Positions 8,535 to 17,650 of a DNA stretch of 64,000 bases are shown here, piece after piece. The translations under genes were made by a program, and so were the position numbers. The stretch's first letter is position 1, and each line of letters opens with the position of its first letter. The stretch lies in the NCBI RefSeq assembly GCF_009647655.1, contig NZ_WJFD01000001.1, forward strand, positions 744,001 through 808,000. The letters are read 5' to 3'. The notes under the pieces were generated by a model. The model searched no databases. It was not told the DNA's origin and saw nothing but the letters and a program-made list of their open reading frames with translations. Source of the DNA: Chitinophaga sp. SYP-B3965 (lineage in GTDB: Bacteria; Bacteroidota; Bacteroidia; Chitinophagales; Chitinophagaceae).

Positions 8535-9716
8535 ATGAATACAAACATTTCCCGTCTGTATGAGATCTCCCGTAAAGCGGAGCGTTTAGTGATCGGTTTA
8601 ATGTCCGGTACTTCTGTAGATGGACTGGATGTAGCCCTGTGCCGCTTTTCGGGTACTGGCATGGAGGCTGGTATTGAATTGCTGGCCTTTGAAACCCTGC
8701 CCTATGAGGAAGATTATAAAACAGAGATCAGCAGCATCTTCTCTAAAAGGAATGTAGACCTGGAGAAGGTTTGCCTGCTAAATGGCTGGATCGCGCAGAA
8801 ACATGCAGAAATGATCTTGCAATGCCTGCAGAAATGGGGTAAAACCGCAGCGGAAATAGACCTGGTGGCCAGCCATGGCCAAAGTATCTTCCATGCCCCC
8901 AAATCCCTGCATAAACAGGCGAAATTCGGCAATGCCACCCTGCAGATCGGAGATGGGGATCACCTGGCTGTGGAAACCGGTATCATCACCCTCAGTGATT
9001 TCCGGCAGAAACATGTGGCTGCAGGAGGGGAAGGTGCGCCACTCGCAGCCTATGGAGATTACCTGATATTTTCAAAGAAAGGAGAGAACAGGATCATGCT
9101 GAACATAGGCGGTATTGCCAATTTCACTTACCTGCCCGGTGATCTCAACGCAGATGAAGTATTCTGTAGTGATACCGGCCCAGGCAATACACTGATGGAT
9201 GCCTTTATCCAAAAACATTACCCCGGTAAATACTTCGATGAAAATTCCGCCGTCGCTTCTAAAGGAGTGATTCAACCCCATTTATTAAAAGCGCTAAAAA
9301 ACCATCCCTTCTTTCAGCAGCCTTTCCCAAAAACCACCGGCCCTGAACTTTTCAATCTGGCCTACCTGGATAACACTGGCATCAGTAATGAAGACACCAT
9401 GGCCACGCTGAACCGCTTCTCCGCAGAAACGATCACAGAAGCCATCAAAGCAGTAACGAAAGATGGCAGTGGTTTTCATTTCTATGTAAGCGGCGGAGGC
9501 ATGCACAATCCACTACTGATGAAAAACATCGCGGAACTATTACCCGGCTGCACATTTAAAAGCACAAAGGAGTTACACATCAACCCGGATGCGAAAGAGG
9601 CCGTATTATTTGCTGTACTGGCAAATGAAGCCGTTTGCGGCGGCACTGTTAATTTCGGAAAGGGCAGAAATGGTATTCCGAATGTATCTATGGGGAAAGT
9701 TAGTTTTCCCTGGTAA
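8535..9716 (+). CDS. anmK: anhydro-N-acetylmuramic acid kinase
   Basis: AnmK phosphorylates and hydrolyses 1,6-anhydro-MurNAc to MurNAc-6-phosphate, the substrate of MurQ. The protein has 393 residues, close to the family length. The N-terminal ATPase motif VIGLMSGTSVDGLDVALC (about 20-37), DTGPGNTLMDAF (conserved Asp for catalysis) and YVSGGGMHN near 316-324 place it firmly in the family. The gene is divergent from the DeoR-symporter-murQ operon, with 80 bases between starts, so shared regulation is likely. A short hairpin and a repetitive patch follow the stop. Confidence 0.96.
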   Translation: MNTNISRLYEISRKAERLVIGLMSGTSVDGLDVALCRFSGTGMEAGIELLAFETLPYEEDYKTEISSIFSKRNVDLEKVCLLNGWIAQKHAEMILQCLQKWGKTAAEIDLVASHGQSIFHAPKSLHKQAKFGNATLQIGDGDHLAVETGIITLSDFRQKHVAAGGEGAPLAAYGDYLIFSKKGENRIMLNIGGIANFTYLPGDLNADEVFCSDTGPGNTLMDAFIQKHYPGKYFDENSAVASKGVIQPHLLKALKNHPFFQQPFPKTTGPELFNLAYLDNTGISNEDTMATLNRFSAETITEAIKAVTKDGSGFHFYVSGGGMHNPLLMKNIAELLPGCTFKSTKELHINPDAKEAVLFAVLANEAVCGGTVNFGKGRNGIPNVSMGKVSFPW

Positions 9717-10070
9717 AATAAAAGGCCGGCAAAAAAGCCAGCCCCTAAAGAAAGTGTCCTCCCAAAAAGAAAAAAAACTCCGCCCTTTGCTTAAGAAAGT
9801 GCCCTCCCAAAAAGAAGAAAAAATTCCGCCCTTTGCTGCGCGGCAAGGTCTCAGCCCTACAAAAAAGGGCCGGCAAAAAAAACAGCCCCTTAAGAAAGTG
9901 TCCTCCCAAAAAGAAAAAAAACTCCGCCCTTTGCTGCGCGGCAAGGTCTCAGCCCTACAAAAAAAGGGCCGGCAAAAAAGCCAGCCCTTTAAGAAAGTGT
10001 TCTCCCAAAAAGAAAAAAAAACTCCGCCCTTTACTGCGCGGCAAGGTCTCAGCCTACAAAAAAAGAAGCT
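9717..10070. repeat. terminator-like tandem repeat (about 100-base units)
   Basis: Roughly three and a half related units follow anmK. A full unit contains a hairpin (GGGCCGGC-A6-GCCAGCCC), then AAGAAAGTGT(C/T)CTCCC, an A-rich tract, CTCCGCCCTTTGCTGCGCGGCAAGG and TCTCAGCC. Units begin near 9722, 9792 (lacking the hairpin), 9867 and 9967. The A tract before each hairpin becomes a T tract on the minus strand, so the hairpins can act as terminators for the minus-strand operon arriving from 10.3 kb, and the first for anmK. Frames open through the patch only because of the periodic composition. Confidence 0.75.
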
Positions 10071-10072
10071 GA

Positions 10073-10262
10073 TCAGTTCACCAAAGAGCATTCAGTGCTA
10101 CGAGTGTTTTTTTCTTTTCAAATGAAAGAGTTATAAATCAGTTCACCAAAGAGCATTCAGTGCTACGAGTGTTTTTTTCTTTTCAAATGAAAAAGCATTC
10201 AATCAAATGAAATAACATTCAATCAAATGAAAGAGCACTCAGTTAAATGAAAGAGTTATAAA
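10073..10262. repeat. repeats carrying the 3' end of the neighbouring minus-strand gene
   Basis: Two 65-base units start at 10073 and 10138 with TCAGTTCACCAAAGAGC. Between 10185 and 10262 there are about four shorter units of about 20 bases built on AAATGAAA-x-AGCATTCAATC. TCAGTTCACCAA recurs at 10264 as the complement of the last codons and stop (LVN-stop) of the following gene. The gene end therefore appears three times, as murQ's does at 5.3 kb. No coding potential is seen. Confidence 0.7.
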
Positions 10263-12398
10263 TCAGTTCACCAATATCTCATCAATAAATATCCAGGCCG
10301 GTTTACCTTTCCCATTATGCCATGACGGAAGTTTCTGCAAAGGCGCCGCTACGATCTTAATACAAGTGATGTCCTTCGCAGGGAATTCACAGGTGATACC
10401 CTGCATAATATTCGGATCATCTTTGCCCGGCATAACCGGTTGTATCTTTTTCAGCAATTGCATTTTAGCAGGATCAGTACCTCCCCATATTTCCACTTTT
10501 GTAGGCGGGAAGATATAAGCACCTACATTACGCATGGTATTAAGTGTAATAGCATGCACATTTACCGGCTGGTTGAACATCATCAGCAACTCCATTTCAC
10601 CAACCCGGAAACCCACCCATTTGCCACTTCTGATATCAAAGTTACCCGTTTGCAGGTCCCAGAATGTTTTGGGCCCCTCTGCCAGGTAATTTTCATTAGC
10701 AGGTTTCAGTAACACAGCGCTATCCGGTTTATAAGTAGTTTTCAGGAAGCGTGCTACAAGCGCATCACTACCATACCAGCCCACTTTAAAGGCCTTCGCT
10801 TTTACTGTGAAGCTGGAATCTACTATGATAGAATCCTTATACACAGGAGAATTCAAACTATCTACCTCAGATCCATCCAGTGTATACCTGATCTCAACAC
10901 CTTTGATAGGATGTGTGATCGCCAATGTTTGTTTACTTTGGAAGATCGTATTGTCATTGTTCACGATAGGAGCGTTCAGCTTCAATGGTTCCTGCCCGTG
11001 ATTATCATATCCTTTCTCAAAACGGATGTTCTTTATGGTAGCCAGCTGCTGCCAGTCTTTTTCAGTCAATGGCGTATTCCAGCAATACACTTCCTCCAGG
11101 CTTTTACTGGCCTTTAGTTTTTGCAGGTGTTGCAGGCTGATGCCCGTACCGGAAAGAGCGAGTGAACGCAGGTGTTTAAGCCCCGTCAGTTCCTGCAATG
11201 TACTGCCTGTAATAGCAGAGAAATCCAGGTTGATCTTCCGCAGGTTGCTGAATTGTTTGATGATGGAAAGCTCTTCATCTTTCACCGGCATCTTTTGCAT
11301 ATGCAGTTCAACGATCTGCGTTTTCAGCGGAAGTAATTCTTCCAGTGCTTTCGGACTATATTGCTCCTTGCTATAGAAGTTAACGACCAGCGCAGGAGAG
11401 TTCCTGGATAAAGGAAAGACCACCCGGTAGTTGTTGTTTAACTTTTTAATGCTCTCTTCGCTGGCTGCAGCAAAATCAAACGCATCTTCCGTTACAGCAG
11501 GTTTTAACAATTGCGCTGCCAGCACGTATAAACTATCTTCTTTCTTCAGGGAAGCCACCGTCTTTTTAAAATCACCCCCTAAGCGGATCCAGTGTTGCAG
11601 TACTTCTATCTCCTGCAAACTGAGTTGTGTTTTACCGGTAGGCGGCATGTGTTTCTTGTCTTCCATCGGAAGATGTAAACGCTCTATCATCAGGCTGGCC
11701 ATAGGATTCCCGGCAATGAACAAAGGCCCGCTCTTTCCTCCTTTCATGATCTGTGCAGTGGTTTGCATCAGTAATTCTCCTTTTGCTTTGGTGGAATTAT
11801 GACAGCTCATGCACTTTTGTTCCAGGATAGGTTTTACCAGGTGTTCAAAGATCACCGCCTGTTCTATGGGTACTGTTACTTTAGCATATTGCGGTGTAAC
11901 AGGAGCCAGCAGGAAATCACTTCCATGTGTAAGGTTGGCGCCAAAATGCCCCGCCACCGCTAAGCTGATCAGCGTCAGCGCACTGCCGGTGACCATCACC
12001 GATCTTCTCACATACCGGTACCAGTATAAAAGAGAAGATAACCATACCACAGCAATGCCGGACCATTTATGCCAGGCCAGCATATCGCCGGTGTACCCTT
12101 CTTCGCGGGAAAGGAATAATCCCATGATCACTGTAATGGCAGCCGTAAGCGCACCTGCCAGCCAGAGATGGCTGATCAGCGGACGCAGGGAAGCAGAAAG
12201 CTGTTCACTGCGAATAGTCAGCAGGTCCAGTATCAGCGCAAGGATCAGTAATACGATCGGGAAGTGTAAAAGCAGCGGATGCATCCTGCCTATCACCTGC
12301 AACCATGCAGGTACATGCAGGTGCTGATAGAACACCAGGAGGAAAAGGATAAATATGTTTGCAGCGATCAGTAGATTTTCGGACAGTCTTTTCACCAT
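10263..12398 (-). CDS. membrane-anchored planctomycete-type cytochrome c protein with chitobiase-like C-terminus
   Basis: A 711-residue protein. Residues 1-165 hold about five membrane spans, resembling a DUF2231-like module. A PSCyt1-type haem domain follows, with the single CMSCH motif near residue 195 and a downstream MPPTGK segment that could supply the distal Met. Residues about 330-450 show leucine-rich-repeat-like periodicity (LRKINLDFSAITG, LRSLALSGTGI). About 470-560 resemble the CHB_HEX_C_1 module (YTLDGSEVDS), and the last 120 residues are a discoidin/F5-F8-like sandwich. It is the last gene of the four-gene operon, one base from the preceding stop. The electron donor and acceptor are unknown. 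Confidence 0.8.
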   Translation of the reverse strand: MVKRLSENLLIAANIFILFLLVFYQHLHVPAWLQVIGRMHPLLLHFPIVLLILALILDLLTIRSEQLSASLRPLISHLWLAGALTAAITVIMGLFLSREEGYTGDMLAWHKWSGIAVVWLSSLLYWYRYVRRSVMVTGSALTLISLAVAGHFGANLTHGSDFLLAPVTPQYAKVTVPIEQAVIFEHLVKPILEQKCMSCHNSTKAKGELLMQTTAQIMKGGKSGPLFIAGNPMASLMIERLHLPMEDKKHMPPTGKTQLSLQEIEVLQHWIRLGGDFKKTVASLKKEDSLYVLAAQLLKPAVTEDAFDFAAASEESIKKLNNNYRVVFPLSRNSPALVVNFYSKEQYSPKALEELLPLKTQIVELHMQKMPVKDEELSIIKQFSNLRKINLDFSAITGSTLQELTGLKHLRSLALSGTGISLQHLQKLKASKSLEEVYCWNTPLTEKDWQQLATIKNIRFEKGYDNHGQEPLKLNAPIVNNDNTIFQSKQTLAITHPIKGVEIRYTLDGSEVDSLNSPVYKDSIIVDSSFTVKAKAFKVGWYGSDALVARFLKTTYKPDSAVLLKPANENYLAEGPKTFWDLQTGNFDIRSGKWVGFRVGEMELLMMFNQPVNVHAITLNTMRNVGAYIFPPTKVEIWGGTDPAKMQLLKKIQPVMPGKDDPNIMQGITCEFPAKDITCIKIVAAPLQKLPSWHNGKGKPAWIFIDEILVN

Positions 12399-12399
12399 G

Positions 12400-13416
12400 C
12401 TAAACGCGTTTGAATTTATAGGGATATACCTTCCCGGAAGCCCATTGCGCTACATAGATATTTTCTTCATCATCCACGCATACATCATGCGGATTTGCAA
12501 AGATCGGTTCTGCCTGCAACATCGGTTGCAGTTTATCATCTTTATATTCAGGAGCAGTGCCCCCGATATTCGATACTACTTTATTGTTCTTGTCGAGGAT
12601 GGTCACAAAGCCAGTGTTCGCTTTACTCAGATCAGGAGAGCGGAGCACCGCAGCATATAAATGATCTCCTTTGATCACCGGGCGGCATACGCATGCACCG
12701 GGAAGTGGGATGATCTCCATCAGTTCTCCCGCCATGCTGAACCGTTTAAAGCAATTACGCGTACGGTCTGTAACCAGGAGGGTAGGTGTGCCATTACGTT
12801 TGTCTATTGTAATGCCATGTGCATTATCGAGGTTCTTATCTTCTTTCCCCTTGCCGCCAAAGAAGTTTTGCAGTTTTCCTTCAGCGTTATAATGCAGGAT
12901 GTATTGTGATCCGTAACCATCAGCAATGTAGAAATCACCATCGTCTGTTACCGTGGTTTCTGTGGGTACAAAAGCTTTTGCTTCTTTGTACACGCCACTT
13001 TCTTCCGGGAAGTTGATGGTCATTAATATTTTACCATCCAGGGTAGTTTTAAATACCTGGTGTTTATCCGTATCCGTTATATACAGATGATCATGCGCCA
13101 GCGTTAAACCATGCGCACCGGGGAATTCATGGCCCCAGCTGTTGAGCAGTTTGCCGGACTTGTTATAGATGAGGATGTTGTTCTTTGTTTCATTGGTGAG
13201 CAGGATGATACGTCCTTTTTTATCCTGCACCATTTCATGGCAATCCTTTACCGGGTGTTTGGAAGGGTCCAGGTTGCCCCATTTATTATCCATGCGGTAG
13301 CGCATGTTGTTATGGCCATACACAGCGCCATTATCTTTCGCAAACAGATCCTTTGTGATGTAAAAACTACCGGCTATTAACGCGGATGCCTGAATGAAAT
13401 TTCTTCTGTCCATCAT
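12400..13416 (-). CDS. NHL/6-bladed beta-propeller protein with Tat-like signal
   Basis: A 338-residue protein beginning MMDRRNFIQASALIAGS, a twin-arginine-type leader (RRNF plus a hydrophobic stretch). The body contains repeated propeller blades (HGLTLAHDHLYITDTDKHQVFK, DDGDFYIADGYGSQYI, NPHDVCVDDEENIYVAQW), as in NHL-repeat or SMP-30-like proteins. The ATG shares a base with the stop of the DUF1501 gene (TAATG), showing tight operon packing and probable translational coupling. No active-site set was recognised, so a binding or scaffold role for the exported complex is as likely as catalysis. Confidence 0.82.
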   Translation of the reverse strand: MMDRRNFIQASALIAGSFYITKDLFAKDNGAVYGHNNMRYRMDNKWGNLDPSKHPVKDCHEMVQDKKGRIILLTNETKNNILIYNKSGKLLNSWGHEFPGAHGLTLAHDHLYITDTDKHQVFKTTLDGKILMTINFPEESGVYKEAKAFVPTETTVTDDGDFYIADGYGSQYILHYNAEGKLQNFFGGKGKEDKNLDNAHGITIDKRNGTPTLLVTDRTRNCFKRFSMAGELMEIIPLPGACVCRPVIKGDHLYAAVLRSPDLSKANTGFVTILDKNNKVVSNIGGTAPEYKDDKLQPMLQAEPIFANPHDVCVDDEENIYVAQWASGKVYPYKFKRV

Positions 13417-14867
13417 TATGCAATAAGATTGGGAATAACGGTACCAGCTACATCCGTAAGACGATAGCGGCGGCCAAGGTGTTTATAGATTAGTTTCTCA
13501 TGATCCAGCCCCAGGAGGTTCATCACCGTAGCCTGGAAGTCGTGCACATGCACCGGATCTTTTATAATGTTATAACCGAATTCATCTGTTTCTCCATATA
13601 CACCCGGTTTCACACCACCGCCTGCCATCCATACAGAGAAGCAGCGGGGATGATGATCACGGCCGTAATTCTCTGCCGTCATCTTACCCTGGCTGTAATT
13701 CGTTCTGCCAAATTCACCACCCCAGATCACCAGCGTTTCATCTAAGAGACCACGTTGTTTGAGATCTGTGATCAATGCAGCAGAAGCCTGGTCCACATCC
13801 TTTGCCTGGCCTGCCATTTCATTAGGCAGGTTACCATGCTGATCCCAACCCTGGTGATACAGCTGTACAAAGCGCACCCCATTCTCAGAGAGTTTGCGCG
13901 CCAGTAAACAGTTGGATGCAAAGGTGCCGGGAACAAGGCAATTAGGACCGTATAGTTTGATGATATCATCCGGTTCTTTGGAAAGATCGGTGATCTCCGG
14001 CACCGCTGTTTGCATGCGGTAAGCCATTTCGTATTGCTGGATCTTGGTATTGATCTCGGGATCACCAAATTCGCTGTAAGAGAGATTGTTCAGTTCAGCC
14101 AGTTTATCCAGCATCTTGCGGCGGCCTGTGGAATCCATACCGGCAGGATCATTCAGGTATAATACAGGGCTTTCGCCGCTGCTGAATTGCACCCCCTGGT
14201 GAATACTATCCAGGAATCCGTTTGTCCAGAGTTTGGAATATACACCCTGACCATTTCCTTTTCCCCTGGACAGCAATACACAGAATGCAGGGAGGTTTTT
14301 ATTCTCACTGCCTAAACCATAGCTGAGCCATGCGCCCATACTCGGGCGGTTGCCTTGCTGTGCACCGGTTTGGAAGAAGGTCAATGCAGGATCATGATTG
14401 ATGGCTTCTGTATGCATGGAACGGATGATGCAAATATCATCCACCACTTTTGCCGTGTAAGGGAAGAGGTCGCTGACCCATGCCCTGGACTGCCCGTATT
14501 GTTTAAAATCATAGAAAGAACCTACCAGCGGAAAAGAAGCCTGACCCGCGGTCATGCCCGTAAGGCGTTGCCCGTTGCGGATAGAAGCAGGTAGTTCCTG
14601 CCCCATCATCTGGCGGAGCATAGGTTTGTAATCGAAAGATTCCAGCTGGGAAGGAGCGCCGTTCTGAAAGAGGTAGATCACTCTTTTGGCTTTAGGTGCA
14701 AAATGCGGAATGCCGGGAGGGAATCCCATTTCTTCTGCACCGCTGCCACTCAGCAGGTCTGGTATCAACAGCGAGCCCAATGCCACACTTCCCAATCCCA
14801 GGCTTAAACGGGAGAGGAATTTCCGGCGGTTCATATTTAACCCGTGTTCTAAAAGTTCTTTGTCCAT
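13416..14867 (-). CDS. DUF1501 domain-containing exported protein
   Basis: A 483-residue protein. A Tat-type leader, MNRRKFLSRLSLGLGS, begins at residue 12. The rest matches the DUF1501 family, which has an alkaline-phosphatase/sulfatase-like fold: YLFQNGAPSQLESFDYKP near the start, VIWGGEFGRTNYSQG, and HHPRCFSVWMAGGGVKPG. DUF1501 genes are almost always beside DUF1549/DUF1553 cytochrome genes in Planctomycetes and Bacteroidota, as here (three bases after the upstream stop). The biochemical role is not established; participation in extracytoplasmic polysaccharide breakdown is commonly proposed. Confidence 0.93.
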   Translation of the reverse strand: MDKELLEHGLNMNRRKFLSRLSLGLGSVALGSLLIPDLLSGSGAEEMGFPPGIPHFAPKAKRVIYLFQNGAPSQLESFDYKPMLRQMMGQELPASIRNGQRLTGMTAGQASFPLVGSFYDFKQYGQSRAWVSDLFPYTAKVVDDICIIRSMHTEAINHDPALTFFQTGAQQGNRPSMGAWLSYGLGSENKNLPAFCVLLSRGKGNGQGVYSKLWTNGFLDSIHQGVQFSSGESPVLYLNDPAGMDSTGRRKMLDKLAELNNLSYSEFGDPEINTKIQQYEMAYRMQTAVPEITDLSKEPDDIIKLYGPNCLVPGTFASNCLLARKLSENGVRFVQLYHQGWDQHGNLPNEMAGQAKDVDQASAALITDLKQRGLLDETLVIWGGEFGRTNYSQGKMTAENYGRDHHPRCFSVWMAGGGVKPGVYGETDEFGYNIIKDPVHVHDFQATVMNLLGLDHEKLIYKHLGRRYRLTDVAGTVIPNLIA

Positions 14868-14870
14868 ATA

Positions 14871-17183
14871 TCAGGATTTAGAGAGGGTTTCTTCAAGATT
14901 ATAAATAGTGGTCACCACTTGCATCAATGCCGCCAGTACCGGTTTGTTTGCTTTCTCCGGCAAGGGGGTTTCTCCCACGTTCAGGAGCTTAGCCGCTTCC
15001 GTAGGTTTGCCCCGGTAGTGTTGTTGCTGATCTTTATAATAATCACGCAGTAGTGTCAGTTCCTTTTCACTTGGCTTGCGGCATACGATCATGCGGAATG
15101 CTTTCTCCACCGGATCACTTTTATCCAGCAATAATTTAGCTGCCAATACCCTTGATGCTTCCAGCACCTGGGGATCGTTCAGCATCACCAATGCCTGTAA
15201 AGGTGTATTGGTATTAGAACGTTTCACTTCACACTGATCCCGGTTGCTGCCATCAAAGATCATTAAAGAAGGAGGAGGCACGGTGCGTTTAATGAACGTA
15301 TACAATCCTCTGCGGTAGAGGCTTTCGCCATGGTCCTGCTGGTATCTTGCCAAAAGCCCGCGGCCTGATGTGGCCAGTTCCCACAAGCCCTTGGGCTGAT
15401 AAGGTTTCACGCTGGGGCCGCCGATCTTTTTCGTGAGCAGGCCGCTGCTGCTTAATACAAGATCACGTACCAGCTCTGCCTGTAAACGGTAACGTGGTGC
15501 GCGGGACAACCATATATTATCAGGGTCTGCCTGTAATTTTTCTTTCGGTACGATCGCAGACTGACGATAAGTAGCAGAAGTAACGATCTGCCGCATCAGG
15601 CGTTTGATATCCCATCCATGATCACGGAAATCTACCGCCAGCCAGTCTAACAGCTGAGGGTGGGAGGGAAGTTCTCCCTGCATCCCAAAGTCGCCGGATG
15701 TTTTAACAATGCCTTTGCCGAATACTTCCTGCCACATGCGGTTCACAAATACCCTGGCCGCCAGTGGGTTCTTCGGACTGAACAACCAGTTCGCCAGGCC
15801 AAGCCTGTTTGGTGTTACATTATCAAAAGAGAGAATAGACTTTGGCGTGCCCGGCACAACTTCCGTTCCATGCGCATCATATACACCACGGTTAAGGATA
15901 TACGTTTTCCGCACGGTAGTATCCTGATCTCCCATTACAGAAACGATCAGGCGGTTGGTATCCGGTTTGTTGATAAAGGATAACACATTCTTCACCTCTT
16001 CATTGGAGATCTCCATCAAAGGTTTCTTGGCGAATGTTTCCGGTCCGCCCACTACAGATTCCAGCCCTACTTCTTTTACATTATTAAAGAAGGCATACAG
16101 CTGATAATATTCCTTTTGAGAAAAAGGATCGTATTTATGATCATGGCAGTGCGCGCATTCCATGGTAACACCCAGGAAAGCTTTGGCGAATGAATTCGTA
16201 CGGTCTGTTACATATTCCACACGATATTCTTCCTGTATCACCCCACCTTCTTCCGTGATCTTGTGATTACGGTTGAAGCCGGTGGCCAGTAATTGCTCGC
16301 GGGTAGCGCCGGGCATCAGGTCTCCGGCCAGCTGCCAGCTCACAAACTGGTTGTAAGGCATGTTCTTATTAAAGGCATAGATCACCCAATCCCTCCAGGG
16401 CCATTGGCTGCGGTAGTTATCATCCTGGTAACCATGGGAGTCTGCAAAGCGGGATACATCCATCCAGTGCAGCGCCATTTTTTCTCCATACTGGGGCATG
16501 GCCAGCAGGGTATCCACCATCTTTTCATAAGCATTTGGACTGTTATCCGCCATAAAACGGTCCATCATCTCAATAGTAGGGGGCAGGCCTGTTATATCCA
16601 GGCAGGCGCGTTTTAACAGCCTTTCTTTATCAGCTTCCACGTTAGGTTTTAACCCAGCGTTTTCCATGGCTACTAAAACGAATTTGTCAATATCATTCTT
16701 AGGCCATTTTTCATCGTCCACTACCGGTGGTTTTACCGGTTGCGGCGGTACAAAGGCCCAGTGTGGTTTATATTTTGCGCCTTGTTTGATCCATTTTTCA
16801 ATCAGGTCTATCTCATGCTCCGTGAGTGCCAGGTTGGAATTTACCGGTGGCATTTTCAGCGAGGTATCCTGGGAGGTGATACGTTTGTACACTTCAGACT
16901 GATGTGGTTTGCCGGGAACAAATGCAAAAGCACCCGGCGTTTCCTTGAGGGCTTTAAAGGCACTGTCTCCGATATCCAGTCGCAGTCCCGCTTCCCGCTT
17001 ATTGGCGTCAGGGCCATGGCAGGTAAAACACTTGTCTGAGAGGATCGGCCTGATGTGGAAATTGTAGTCTACTTCGTCCGGTAGTTTGCTTGTCTGCGCG
17101 CCTTTGTTTGCACCTGGCTGATTGCAGGCGAAGTAAGCTAGTAAACAGATTGCCGCAAGAGCAGCACGTGATGGTTGTCTCAT
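14871..17183 (-). CDS. PSCyt1/DUF1549/DUF1553 planctomycete-type cytochrome protein
   Basis: A 770-residue exported protein. The leader ends in a lipobox-like YFACN (Cys20), suggesting a lipoprotein. Next comes a PSCyt1 haem domain with CFTCHGPDANKREAGLRLD (residues about 53-71) and MPPVNSNL. DUF1549 (PSCyt2) follows, with WPKNDIDKFVL and LHWMDVSRFADSHGYQDD, containing a second haem-like motif CAHCHDHKYDP. DUF1553 (PSD1) is C-terminal (NPLAARVFVNRMWQEVFGKGIV, SNTNTPLQALVMLNDPQ). It is first in the operon. No glycoside hydrolase or sulfatase gene lies next to it, unlike in many planctomycete clusters. Confidence 0.93.
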   Translation of the reverse strand: MRQPSRAALAAICLLAYFACNQPGANKGAQTSKLPDEVDYNFHIRPILSDKCFTCHGPDANKREAGLRLDIGDSAFKALKETPGAFAFVPGKPHQSEVYKRITSQDTSLKMPPVNSNLALTEHEIDLIEKWIKQGAKYKPHWAFVPPQPVKPPVVDDEKWPKNDIDKFVLVAMENAGLKPNVEADKERLLKRACLDITGLPPTIEMMDRFMADNSPNAYEKMVDTLLAMPQYGEKMALHWMDVSRFADSHGYQDDNYRSQWPWRDWVIYAFNKNMPYNQFVSWQLAGDLMPGATREQLLATGFNRNHKITEEGGVIQEEYRVEYVTDRTNSFAKAFLGVTMECAHCHDHKYDPFSQKEYYQLYAFFNNVKEVGLESVVGGPETFAKKPLMEISNEEVKNVLSFINKPDTNRLIVSVMGDQDTTVRKTYILNRGVYDAHGTEVVPGTPKSILSFDNVTPNRLGLANWLFSPKNPLAARVFVNRMWQEVFGKGIVKTSGDFGMQGELPSHPQLLDWLAVDFRDHGWDIKRLMRQIVTSATYRQSAIVPKEKLQADPDNIWLSRAPRYRLQAELVRDLVLSSSGLLTKKIGGPSVKPYQPKGLWELATSGRGLLARYQQDHGESLYRRGLYTFIKRTVPPPSLMIFDGSNRDQCEVKRSNTNTPLQALVMLNDPQVLEASRVLAAKLLLDKSDPVEKAFRMIVCRKPSEKELTLLRDYYKDQQQHYRGKPTEAAKLLNVGETPLPEKANKPVLAALMQVVTTIYNLEETLSKS

Positions 17184-17374
17184 GAAAGTGGAATATGTAT
17201 GGCCGTTTATAATACATAGCGAATTAAGTACTATAAGACGGGCAATTAAATACTAATGCTGTTCACTGTAGAAGTCAATACCAGATTGTGTTTAGGCAAG
17301 ATAATTGTTTCTTTGGTAGGATGCAAACGGAAGAGGGGATAATCCATCAAAATAATAAGATAATACAGCCAAAA

Positions 17375-17418
17375 AAAGGAAAGATCCGCCTCATGGAGAC
17401 GGATCTTTCCTTTTAAAC
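17375..17418 (-). terminator. long-stem terminator, probably bidirectional
   Basis: AAAGGAAAGATCCGCCTC at 17375-17392 pairs with GAGACGGATCTTTCCTTTT at 17396-17414, with one G-T pair. A7 on one side and T4 on the other allow use on both strands. It sits downstream of the minus-strand small genes at 17.46-17.81 kb. Confidence 0.85.
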
Positions 17419-17459
17419 TTTTCCTGTCACAGGGTAATGCCAGGGGCGCCCGTGTATTC

Positions 17460-17582
17460 CTAGTGGGCAGACCGCACGCGGACAACGCGTACTCTACGTA
17501 AATAAGTGCGCGTAAAATGTGCCATCAACACCATGGAGGCAATGCACAGACATGCCAGTTTGAATAGTAAGCCGGTTTTCAT
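17460..17582 (-). CDS. small membrane protein, 40 residues
   Basis: A short reading frame starting MKTGLLFKLACLC, with one hydrophobic segment (residues 5-22) and a very basic C-terminal tail (RTYLRRVRVVRVRSAH). The hydrophobic/basic layout fits a single-span inner-membrane peptide with the basic tail in the cytoplasm. It stops 46 bases before a strong minus-strand terminator and follows another small membrane gene in the same direction. No family was recognised. The evidence is composition and position only, so it could be chance. Confidence 0.45.
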   Translation of the reverse strand: MKTGLLFKLACLCIASMVLMAHFTRTYLRRVRVVRVRSAH

Positions 17583-17650
17583 AGGTATAGGGATTTATAG
17601 ATCAATGATCCAATAAGTAAAAGAATTCATGTTTAAATTGGAAATTACGC

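Noticed and set aside
9589-10125. A 178-codon frame on the plus strand after anmK
   Set aside because: It overlaps anmK in another frame and runs through the tandem repeats, giving a Lys/Pro/Ser-rich repetitive chain with no family resemblance.
10070-10262. A CRISPR-like array
   Set aside because: Repeat units differ in length and sequence, the intervals between them are not unique spacers of constant size, and no cas gene lies nearby.
17246-17485. A 79-codon minus-strand frame
   Set aside because: It crosses the long terminator hairpin and overlaps the better supported 40-codon gene in another frame.
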